In this document: piece after piece, positions 47,340 to 55,348 of the stretch | How positions within the stretch are numbered: the first letter of the stretch is position 1 | Layout of the letters: every line of letters starts with the position of its first letter | From: Planctomycetota bacterium | GTDB taxonomy: Bacteria > Planctomycetota > Brocadiia > SM23-32 > JAKLEA01 | Assembly: GCA_022711755.1 (NCBI GenBank) | Contig: JAKLEA010000014.1 | Span: 62,001 to 126,000, forward strand | Length of the DNA: 64,000 bases | Direction: 5' to 3' | Translations under genes and position numbers: made by a program | Notes under the pieces: model-generated | The model's database searches: none | Told to the model about the DNA's origin: nothing | The model's input: the letters and a program-made list of their open reading frames with translations, nothing else

Positions 47340-50339
47340 ATGAACGCTAGAAACTCACGCAAGTCCGCAGTTCGTGGTCGTATGTTTCTCGGTTCGGAAC
47401 TCTGTATTCTCGAATCGCTGGAGCAGCGGTTGCTGCTGAACGGCTATCTGTTTCCAGAACCCCAGTTTGACACCGGTTACCGCTCTTGCGCCATTGTCAG
47501 CGCCGACTTCAATGGCGACAGCGTCGCCGATCTGGCGACGGCCAATGAAGGCAACGTGTCAGTGCTCCTGGGCGGCGGAGGCGGGATGTTCCCCGTTCAC
47601 GCGGAATACGCGGTCGGCAGTTTCGCTGTTGACATAATCAACGCAGATTTCAATGGCGACGGCGTCGCCGACCTGGCGACGGCCAATTACTGGGGTTATA
47701 GCGTCTCCGTGCTACTGGGTAATCCTGACGGCACGTTTCAGGCTCAGGTCTCTTATGCGGCTGGGGAATGCCCTCAAAGCATTGCAACCGGCGATTTCGA
47801 CGGCGACGGAGATGCCGACCTGGCGGCCGCCAACTCCGAGGACGACAACGTCTCAGTTCTGCTGAACAGTGGGAACGGCTCGTTTGGAACCCAGACCACA
47901 TTCGCTGTCGGCGCCGATCCCAACAGCATGGTCAGCGGGGACTTCAACGGCGACGGGATAGGCGACCTGGCGGTCACCAACCGGACGGGAGGCAGCATAT
48001 CAATCCTTCTTGCGAATGGCGACGGCGCGTTCGGGACCCAGGCAGTCTATGCCGCAGGCGATTCTCCCATTGCCATCGCAACCGGCGATCTGGACGACGA
48101 CGGAGACACGGATTTGATCGCGACAAATTCAACTGATTTCGGCATCTCCGTGTTTCCGGCAAACGGCGACGGGTCGTTCCAGCCTCAGGTCCAGTATGGC
48201 ACCAACACTGACTGTGACGATACGGTTGTCGCTGATCTCGACGGCGACGGCATCCTCGACCTGGCGACGATACGAAGCGGGACATTTCGCCCGATTTCCG
48301 TATTTCTCGGCAACGGCAACGGGACATTCCAACCGCGCACTGATCAGGAAGCCGGCGGTGATCCATTCAGAGCCGTCGGCGGGGATTTTGACGGCGACGG
48401 ACTAACCGACCTTGCGACATTGAATGAGCTTGGCGACGGCGTTTCCATACATCCTGGCAACGGCGATGGAACCTTCAGGACTGAGATCGGATTCATCTGG
48501 ATGGACCATAATGAGTTCTCCTCGGTGGCGCCAGCCGATCTCAATGGCGACGGTCTGGACGATCTGGCGATTGCAGACGCAGATCCGGTTGGCAGCGTAT
48601 TTGCAATCCTGAGCAATGGCGACGGCACATTCAGCGAACAAGGCTACTTTGACGGTGATTACCTTGATATTGTCAGCGCTGACTTCAACGGCGACGGGGC
48701 AGCAGACGCGGCCGCTGTGGCAGGCGCCGGCGGCGTCCATGTATTCCTCGGCAATGGGGACGGAACTCTCCAACCTCCGGTATCGTACGCTTCCGGCGAA
48801 AGGGAGGCGCGCCTCGTGACCATCGGAGACTTCGACGGCAACGGGACCGTTGACCTGGCTGCGATAACACACAGCAGCAACCCGGGTTTGGGAGACGGCA
48901 TTTCCATCCTCCTTGGCAATGGCGACGGAACGTTCAATACTGAGGTTATCACCTCCGGCGTGGACAATGCCCATGCCATCGTCAGCGCGGATTTCAATAG
49001 CGACGGGTGGGATGACCTTGTAACGGGAGGCCCTTATTCATGGACCGTCATTTATTTCAGCAACGGCGATGGAACTTTCGAAACTCCGGTTGAATTGTTT
49101 TTCTCTGATGAGACCGCAGTACTCGTCTGCGCGGATTTGAACGGAGACGGCAATCCAGATATTGCCGCTGTGGACATCCAGGGTCGTGCTGAGGTGTTCT
49201 TAGCCAATGGAGACGGCTCCTTCAACGCACTGGCGGCATTAACGTTAGCGCGCGGCGTCACCGGCATGGTCAGCGCAGACTTCGACGGGGACGGAAATGC
49301 CGATTTGGCCGCGACGTATGAATTCGGCGACGGCGTAGCCGTTGTCCTCGGGCTGGGAGACGGAACCTTCGGCCCCATGGTCCGTTACTCCACCGGCTTC
49401 GATCCGCGGGACCTTATCAGCGCTGATTTCAACGGCGACGGCGCTACGGATATTGCGGCAATCAACCCTTACTGCATTTACATTCTGATCAATCAGCCGC
49501 CGATTGTTGACATCGCCCTCCAGCCTGGCTCCGACAGCGGAGCGTCCGACAGCGACAACCTGACCAATGTCACCGATCCCGTTTTTGACATCACCGTCAA
49601 TCAGGCCGGACAACTGGATCTTGATTTCGACGGCGACGGAATGGTTGACCTTTCGCAGTTTCTTCCCGCCGCCGGCGTCTACGCAATCTCGCCGGAAGCT
49701 CCTCTGGCTGATGGAACGTATCCCTTTCAGGCCATATTCACAGACGGCAATGGGCGTGTCGCCGGCGACGGCGAACCTGTGACCATTGACACGGTCGGGC
49801 CTGCGGCTGACGGGTGGCGGATTGCATGCTCCCATGGCGGCGGGGTGGGAGAGGTCCTGACGGATATTGCCGGCGGCTACGTCGAATCCCGTTTTCAGGG
49901 GATACACAAACTCGTAATCGTCATGGACGAAACGATGAATGCCGGCAGCGTGGATGTTTCCGACCTAAGTGTGGTCGGCGTAGCGCATGGCGATCAGAGT
50001 TCGCTGATCACGAGCGCGACCGTCGCGGGCAATGCGATTACCATCGGGTTGTCCGCCGCTTTGCCGGACATTGACACATATACGGTAACTCTCGGTAGCG
50101 CGGTGGAAGACGCTGCGGGAAATGCGGCCGCCGGACTTTCGCAGATTTCCGTGAAGGCGCTGAGAGGGGATGCCAACGGCGACGGTATTGTCAATTCCTT
50201 CGATCTCTTGAACATACGGACCCAGGTCGGACGCGCGCTCGACGCGTCAACGGCGCGGCATGACATCAACGGCGACGGAGTCATCAACTCGTTTGACATG
50301 CTGATGGCGCGCGTCTACGTAGGGAACAAGATAACGTAG
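47340..50339 (+). CDS. FG-GAP repeat protein with LEPRxLL-like start and dockerin
   Basis: A 999-residue protein from ATG 47340 with AAGGAGG upstream. The N-terminus has no ordinary signal peptide but reads CILESLEQRLLLNGY, a LEPRxLL-type motif found at the start of giant exported proteins in Planctomycetota. Residues 30-720 are about 14 FG-GAP/VCBS blades with the pattern SADFNGDG..DLA and LLGNGDGTF, so the DNA is internally repetitive. A cadherin/Big-like part follows, and the last 60 residues are a dockerin type I pair (GDANGDGIVNSFDLL, DINGDGVINSFDML). It is exported or surface-bound, binds calcium and may bind a cohesin. No cohesin is in the window. It stands alone between two terminators. 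Confidence 0.9.
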   Translation: MNARNSRKSAVRGRMFLGSELCILESLEQRLLLNGYLFPEPQFDTGYRSCAIVSADFNGDSVADLATANEGNVSVLLGGGGGMFPVHAEYAVGSFAVDIINADFNGDGVADLATANYWGYSVSVLLGNPDGTFQAQVSYAAGECPQSIATGDFDGDGDADLAAANSEDDNVSVLLNSGNGSFGTQTTFAVGADPNSMVSGDFNGDGIGDLAVTNRTGGSISILLANGDGAFGTQAVYAAGDSPIAIATGDLDDDGDTDLIATNSTDFGISVFPANGDGSFQPQVQYGTNTDCDDTVVADLDGDGILDLATIRSGTFRPISVFLGNGNGTFQPRTDQEAGGDPFRAVGGDFDGDGLTDLATLNELGDGVSIHPGNGDGTFRTEIGFIWMDHNEFSSVAPADLNGDGLDDLAIADADPVGSVFAILSNGDGTFSEQGYFDGDYLDIVSADFNGDGAADAAAVAGAGGVHVFLGNGDGTLQPPVSYASGEREARLVTIGDFDGNGTVDLAAITHSSNPGLGDGISILLGNGDGTFNTEVITSGVDNAHAIVSADFNSDGWDDLVTGGPYSWTVIYFSNGDGTFETPVELFFSDETAVLVCADLNGDGNPDIAAVDIQGRAEVFLANGDGSFNALAALTLARGVTGMVSADFDGDGNADLAATYEFGDGVAVVLGLGDGTFGPMVRYSTGFDPRDLISADFNGDGATDIAAINPYCIYILINQPPIVDIALQPGSDSGASDSDNLTNVTDPVFDITVNQAGQLDLDFDGDGMVDLSQFLPAAGVYAISPEAPLADGTYPFQAIFTDGNGRVAGDGEPVTIDTVGPAADGWRIACSHGGGVGEVLTDIAGGYVESRFQGIHKLVIVMDETMNAGSVDVSDLSVVGVAHGDQSSLITSATVAGNAITIGLSAALPDIDTYTVTLGSAVEDAAGNAAAGLSQISVKALRGDANGDGIVNSFDLLNIRTQVGRALDASTARHDINGDGVINSFDMLMARVYVGNKIT

Positions 50340-50375
50340 GTTTAGCGCGCTGTAGTGCGATATTTGACGAATTCC

Positions 50376-50414
50376 AAGGGCGTTCCGAAAATTGTTTTTC
50401 GGGGCGCCCTTTTC
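50376..50414 (+). terminator. Intrinsic terminator after FG-GAP gene
   Basis: AAGGGCGTTCCGAAA, loop, TTTTCGGGGCGCCCTT, then TTCC; two G-U pairs in the stem. It is close in sequence to the terminator at 46904-46944. Confidence 0.85.
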
Positions 50415-50533
50415 CTGTACATCCTATCGGGATGCCGGTGCGGGTTTTCCTTACGACCTCTCATGTGCGATAATGGAATTCAGAGTCGCATGGCGGTTGC
50501 GCCACAGGGACACGATCGTTGAAAGGAAGCAAC

Positions 50534-52876
50534 ATGACCGGAACAGGAAGATGCCCGCATTCGCGCGCGGCGGAAGCTCTTTGCGTGGCGGCGCTGGCCG
50601 CGTTTGCCCTCATGCCGCTTGCGCCCGCGCGGGGAATTCCCGGCCTCGCCGGAATCGAAGCCGGGGAATTCAAGGTGAACGCGGAACCCGGCGAACTGGG
50701 CGCGATGGTCAACGTCTTCTCGGGCACGGGCGGCATCACGTGGGTCTGCGCCACGAATTCCCCAGCCGCGACGCTCCCCTTCAGCAGAATCCGCCTGGGC
50801 GCGGACACGGCGTCGGGCTACAAGTCCGACAGGCTCTCCAACCAGTCAGGCTACTACTACGGCGACAAGAAGATAATCGGCTTCAGCCACACGCGGCTTA
50901 TCGGCGCGTGGGCTGAGGACGGCGGCCACGTCCGAATCTTCCCGACCATTGAGTCGCGCGTCGCGAAGGCGCGCGCCGGCGACCGCTCCGCCGCATTTAG
51001 CCACGCGGAGGAGAAGGGTTTTCCAGGATATTACGCGGTAAGACTGCTTGATGACGACATCCTGGCCGAGGTTACGCTCACCCCGCGCGTCGGCGTCCAT
51101 CGCTACGCCTTCGGCAAGGGGGAGCCGGCGCGCCTGCTCGTAGAGGCGTCCAGCGTGCTGGGCAACAAACGGCGCGAGAACGGCTACGCGCGCGTTCTGC
51201 CGGACAAGCGCGAGATTGAAGGCTCCGCGCGGACCTTCGGCGGGATGTCCGGGCGGCCGGGCGGGTTGGACGTCTACTTCGTCGCGCGATTCAGCAAACC
51301 CTTCGCATCGCACGCCTTCATCTCCGGGAAGAAACTCATCAAGGGCGCGGCAGAATGCCGGGGCGATGACCTGACGGCAGACCTCGCCTTCGACCTGAAG
51401 GACGGCGACCGCGTCATTGAGGCTCAGGTTGCCATTTCCAGCGTCAGCATCGAAAACGCGCGGAAGAACTTGGAGGCCGAGGCCGCCGGGAAGAGCTTCG
51501 ACGAAATCCTGGCGGCGGCGAAGGACGCATGGGAGAAGAAACTCTCGGTCATCCGCGTAAAGGGCGGGACTCAGAGGCAGCGGCGCATTTTCTATACCGC
51601 GCTCTATCGCGCGCTACAGATGCCGACGCTCTTCACGGACGTCAACGGAGAGTATCGCGGATTCGACAAGGCCGTCCACAAGGCGGAGGGTTTCACCTAT
51701 TACACGGATTTCTCGCTCTGGGACACGTTCCGCGCGGTGCATCCGCTGTTCAACATCATCGCGCGGACGGAGCAGCGGGACATGATGGTCTCGCTCATCG
51801 AGATGGCGAAGGCGGGCGGCTCGCTCCCTCGCTGGCCGGCGGGCTGCGGCTACACGGGCAGCATGATGGGCTCCCCGGCGGACATCGCCATCACGGAGGC
51901 CTACCTGAAGGGCATACGCGATCTTGATATCGAGGCCGCGTTCAAGTTCATGAAGCGCACGGCGCTTGAAGGCTCCCCCCCCGGATGCGACGGGCGCGAC
52001 GGCTTCCAGGACTACAACGCGCTGGGCTACGTGCCGTCGGAAAAGCACGGCATCGCGGTATCTCTGACTTTGGAATTCGCCTACGCCGATCACGCGATAT
52101 CGCTGCTGGCAAAAGAGCTTGGGAAAGAGGAGGACGCCGCGCTCTTCGCTAAACACGCCCAGTTCTACCGCAATCTCTGGAATCCGGAGACGCAGCACCT
52201 CCAGCCGAAGGACAGCGCCGGCGCGTTCATGAAGGACTTCCGCCCGCTCGCGCTCTCATACACCGACATCGGCGGGAAGTACACGGACGATTACTGCGAG
52301 GGTAGCCCGCTGCAGTGGCGCTGGTTCGTCCCGCACGACCCCGACGGCCTGATCTCGCTCTTCAAGAGCCGGGAATACTTTGTAAGCGAGCTGAACGAAT
52401 TCTTCGAAAAGTCAACGCCCAACATGGGCGCGATGAATCCGGGGTCGTACTACTGGCATGGCAACGAGCCGGACATTCACTCGGCCTATCTGTTCAACGC
52501 GGCGGGCCGCCCGGACCTGACGCAGAAATGGGCGCGGTGGATACTTGACACGCGCTACGAGGATAACTCGGTCGGGCTTGACGGCAACGACGACTGCGGC
52601 ACGCTCTCGGCGTGGCACGTGCTGAGCGCGATGGGCTTTTTCCCGATCGCCGGGACGACGCGTTACGAACTCGGCTCGCCGATCTTCGAGGAAGCGGAGA
52701 TCAGGATCGGCGACAAGGTGTTGAAGGTCATCGCCCGGAACTACTCGCCGGAGAACATCTATGCGACAAAGGTCATCCTGAACGGGAAGGTTCTCGACAA
52801 GCCGCGATTCGAGCACAAGGATATCGCCGAGGGGGGGACGCTGGAGTTTGAGATGGCGGCGAAACCGGCAAAGTAA
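50534..52876 (+). CDS. GH92 alpha-mannosidase, exported
   Basis: The start is ATG 50534 (MTGTGRCPHSRAAEAL) with AAAGGAAG upstream, 780 residues. A signal peptide is likely (AALAAFALMPLAPARG). The N-terminal beta-sandwich (MVNVFSGTGGITWVCATNSP, PFSRIRLGADTASGYK) and the (alpha/alpha)6 catalytic domain match GH92. The proposed acid Glu589 lies in DYCEGSPLQWRWFVPHD, and the calcium and base region is LDGNDDCGTLSAWHVLSAMG (Asp683, Asp686, Asp687). GH92 enzymes remove alpha-1,2, 1,3 or 1,6 mannose with inversion. A run of 8 C (51975-51982) is in the coding sequence. The next gene begins 24 bases later. Confidence 0.92.
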   Translation: MTGTGRCPHSRAAEALCVAALAAFALMPLAPARGIPGLAGIEAGEFKVNAEPGELGAMVNVFSGTGGITWVCATNSPAATLPFSRIRLGADTASGYKSDRLSNQSGYYYGDKKIIGFSHTRLIGAWAEDGGHVRIFPTIESRVAKARAGDRSAAFSHAEEKGFPGYYAVRLLDDDILAEVTLTPRVGVHRYAFGKGEPARLLVEASSVLGNKRRENGYARVLPDKREIEGSARTFGGMSGRPGGLDVYFVARFSKPFASHAFISGKKLIKGAAECRGDDLTADLAFDLKDGDRVIEAQVAISSVSIENARKNLEAEAAGKSFDEILAAAKDAWEKKLSVIRVKGGTQRQRRIFYTALYRALQMPTLFTDVNGEYRGFDKAVHKAEGFTYYTDFSLWDTFRAVHPLFNIIARTEQRDMMVSLIEMAKAGGSLPRWPAGCGYTGSMMGSPADIAITEAYLKGIRDLDIEAAFKFMKRTALEGSPPGCDGRDGFQDYNALGYVPSEKHGIAVSLTLEFAYADHAISLLAKELGKEEDAALFAKHAQFYRNLWNPETQHLQPKDSAGAFMKDFRPLALSYTDIGGKYTDDYCEGSPLQWRWFVPHDPDGLISLFKSREYFVSELNEFFEKSTPNMGAMNPGSYYWHGNEPDIHSAYLFNAAGRPDLTQKWARWILDTRYEDNSVGLDGNDDCGTLSAWHVLSAMGFFPIAGTTRYELGSPIFEEAEIRIGDKVLKVIARNYSPENIYATKVILNGKVLDKPRFEHKDIAEGGTLEFEMAAKPAK

Positions 52877-52900
52877 TTCCACCGGTTTGAGGATGGCATA

Positions 52901-54307
52901 ATGAGAGAAACCACATTCTTGGTTCTACCGCTGCTGATTGTCTTTGTTGGCCGGAATTCCTGCGCCGCCGAAACTCAGACCGTCCATCCCAGCCCCACCG
53001 ACGCCCGTCTTGTCAACCCTCACATGGGCTTTGTCTACTACGGCGGGAACGATCATCCCGACGTGGCCGACGTCTATTATCCGAGCGTCGTCTGGGGCGA
53101 CTTCGAGCCTGAGGAGGGGAAGTTCAACTGGGACGGCGGCGGGCTGGGCGACTTCATCCGGGCGGCCCGTTCGCGCGGCAAGCGCGTCGCCTTCCGCATA
53201 ATGCCGTCCTTCCAGGGCAAGGAATGGGCCACGCCGAAATGGGTGCACGATCTCGGCGTCAAACGCTTCCCAGTCTACCTCGGCGACGATACGTCCGGCC
53301 CTCCGAATCTGCACGAGCCGGAATGGTGGAACCCGGTCTACATTGAGAAATACTGCAACTTCGTCGCCGCCTATGGCAAGCAGTTCGACGGGCAGCCGTG
53401 GCTCGACTATGTTGACATCCGCTGTTACGGCTTCTGGGGGGAGGGGCATCGCTTCCACGCGAAGGTTCCCTGGCCCAAGGACGCCATCAGCAAGCGGGAC
53501 CTGAACATCCGCTTTATTGATGCCCACCTCGCCGCCTTCAGGAAAACGCCCCTCGTGGTCGAGACCGCCTGCGACGAAAACACGCCATATCCCGAAGGCA
53601 CTGCCATTGACTACGCGCTGGACAAGGGGTGCTGGATGCGGCGCGACGGTTTCGGCCCGTTCATCTCCGACGGCGAGATAACGCTCATCAAGGAAAGATG
53701 GAAGTCCTCTGCGTTGATTGCCGAGAACGGTTACGGCTACTTCGATTTCGTCCGTGGGAAGGTCAGCAGATACTGGGTCCCCGGCTCGGAGCCGATCACG
53801 CTTGAGGCGATGTTCGATCAGATGCTCGACCTTCACTGCAACTACATCCCCCTCGGCTGGGGCGACCGGGACTGGCATGTTCTGCAATGGCGCCCCGACC
53901 TGCTCAGGAAGGTCTGGATGCGCATGGGCTATCGGTTCGTGATCACGCGGGCGACGTTTCCGGTCTCGGCGCAACGCGGGGAAACGGTCAGGCTGGCGCA
54001 CTGCTGGAAGAACGTTGCCGTTGGGCGGTTGCCGGTCAGATATCCGCTGGCCGTCTACCTTGCCGATGTCGAGGGCAACTGCCGCCGCGTCCTGCTTGAC
54101 GAGAACTTCGACGAGACGCGGTGGTTCGACGGCGAGGAACATGAATTCGAGCATTCCTTCGCAATTCCTGAAGACCTTGCGCCCGGAGATTACTTCCTGG
54201 CGGTCGCGCTGGTTGACGCGGCGGGCGGGAAGCCTTCGATCGCGCTGGGAATCGAGGGGGAAGATTCGCAGAGACGTTACATCCTGGGGACTTTGCTGAT
54301 CCAATAA
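52901..54307 (+). CDS. Exported DUF4832-like glycoside-hydrolase-fold protein
   Basis: A 468-residue protein with a signal peptide (FLVLPLLIVFVGRNSCAA). DARLVNPHMGFVYYGG, PSVVWGDFEPEEGKFNWDGG, KRVAFRIMPSFQGKEW and YVDIRCYGFWGEGHRF make a TIM-barrel-like core of the DUF4832 type, with Glu residues at strand ends (WGEG, VETACDEN). A beta-sandwich fills residues 350-468. Catalytic activity is not known for the family. It probably shares a transcript with the GH92 gene, so a role in polysaccharide breakdown is a reasonable guess. Confidence 0.75.
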   Translation: MRETTFLVLPLLIVFVGRNSCAAETQTVHPSPTDARLVNPHMGFVYYGGNDHPDVADVYYPSVVWGDFEPEEGKFNWDGGGLGDFIRAARSRGKRVAFRIMPSFQGKEWATPKWVHDLGVKRFPVYLGDDTSGPPNLHEPEWWNPVYIEKYCNFVAAYGKQFDGQPWLDYVDIRCYGFWGEGHRFHAKVPWPKDAISKRDLNIRFIDAHLAAFRKTPLVVETACDENTPYPEGTAIDYALDKGCWMRRDGFGPFISDGEITLIKERWKSSALIAENGYGYFDFVRGKVSRYWVPGSEPITLEAMFDQMLDLHCNYIPLGWGDRDWHVLQWRPDLLRKVWMRMGYRFVITRATFPVSAQRGETVRLAHCWKNVAVGRLPVRYPLAVYLADVEGNCRRVLLDENFDETRWFDGEEHEFEHSFAIPEDLAPGDYFLAVALVDAAGGKPSIALGIEGEDSQRRYILGTLLIQ

Positions 54308-54309
54308 GA

Positions 54310-54397
54310 CAGTAGGGTGTGCAAGACCACAGGGCTTGCACACGCTGCATAGCTGTCTTCCCGCGTGTGCAAATCCGAGGGATTTGCACACCCTACC
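54310..54397. repeat. Paired TAGGGTGTGCAA/TTGCACACCCTAC palindrome
   Basis: AGTAGGGTGTGCAA, GGGCTTGCACACGC, a spacer, GCGTGTGCAAATCC, then GATTTGCACACCCTAC. It includes several nested inverted repeats and lies between convergent genes. Its ends resemble family A. Confidence 0.65.
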
Positions 54398-54417
54398 CGG
54401 CTGTCCTCACGCGCACG

Positions 54418-55275
54418 CTACTTGCAGTTCACCATCAACTCCGCGTAAATCGGGTAGTGGTCCGACGGGTAGCGCCCATCCTCGTTGTAATACACTGTCT
54501 CACACGTCTTTGCCTTGACGTCGCCACGGAACATGATCCAGTCAATGCGCGAGTCGCCCTCAGCCGGCGGGGGCTTGTAACCGCCGAAAGTAACTGTGCC
54601 GCCGACGCGTTTCTCCGCCTCCAGCCAGGCGTCCTTCAGCCCGGCCTCGATCAGAATCTTCCACGGGTTGCTGCTCCCGCCGAGGGTGTTGAAGTCGCCG
54701 GTCAGGATCATCGGCCCCTCGCCCGCGATCTTCGGCATGCGCGCCGCCAGCAGTTTCGCCCCCTCGTCGCGCGCGATGGGGCTGGCGTTATCCAGGTGCG
54801 TATTGAAATAGAAAAACTGCTTCCGCGTCTTGAGGTGGTAGAAGCGTATCCACGTGACCATGCGCGTGGACCCCGCCAGCCACGACCGGCTGCCGACGAC
54901 TTCCGGAGTCTCTGAGAGCCAGAAATTTCCGATCTCGATGGGGCTGAGGACGCTCTTGCGGTAGAAGACGGCCATGTGCTCGTTCGACCCGTCCGCCTCC
55001 CGGGCCACGCCTGCCCAGCGATATTCGGGCAGCTTCTCGACGATGTAATCTGCCTGAATGTCCAGGCATTCCTGCGTCCCGACCACGTCCGGGGCGTAAT
55101 TGCGGATGGTGTTGACGAGGATGTCCTTGCGGTTCGGCCAGGAGTTGTCCCCGTCTTTGGCCGTGCCGTATCTGACGTTGAAGGACATCACCTTAAGGGG
55201 GATTGCCTCCCCGTTCGCTGTTCCGCACAGGGCGGCCAGAAGAGCCGGCATCAAAAATCTCCAGTTCATTTCCAT
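54418..55275 (-). CDS. Exported endonuclease/exonuclease/phosphatase-family protein
   Basis: A 285-residue protein with a short signal peptide (FLMPALLAALCGTANG). The EEP fold motifs are complete: LKVMSFNVRYGT (Asn), DVVGTQECLDIQ (metal Glu), FYFNTHLDNAS (His), ILTGDFNTLGGS (Asp, Asn), RIDWIMFRG (Asp) and SDHYPIYAEL (Asp-His). A metal-dependent phosphodiesterase or phosphatase acting outside the cytosol. Exported EEP proteins of PVC bacteria often sit among carbohydrate genes. TGAGG lies five bases before the ATG. Confidence 0.9.
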   Translation of the reverse strand: MEMNWRFLMPALLAALCGTANGEAIPLKVMSFNVRYGTAKDGDNSWPNRKDILVNTIRNYAPDVVGTQECLDIQADYIVEKLPEYRWAGVAREADGSNEHMAVFYRKSVLSPIEIGNFWLSETPEVVGSRSWLAGSTRMVTWIRFYHLKTRKQFFYFNTHLDNASPIARDEGAKLLAARMPKIAGEGPMILTGDFNTLGGSSNPWKILIEAGLKDAWLEAEKRVGGTVTFGGYKPPPAEGDSRIDWIMFRGDVKAKTCETVYYNEDGRYPSDHYPIYAELMVNCK

Positions 55276-55310
55276 GTTGCCTCAGAGCTGGCGCGAGAAG
55301 AGCGCCAACG

Positions 55311-55337
55311 GGTAGGGTGTTCTTCGAACCCACGCGG
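55311..55337. repeat. Dispersed palindrome family A, reverse copy
   Basis: GGTAGGGTGTTCTTCGAACC then CACGCGG: the reverse orientation of the copy at 2665-2691, with the TTCGAA centre. Confidence 0.7.
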
Positions 55338-55348
55338 ACCGCGCGCTC

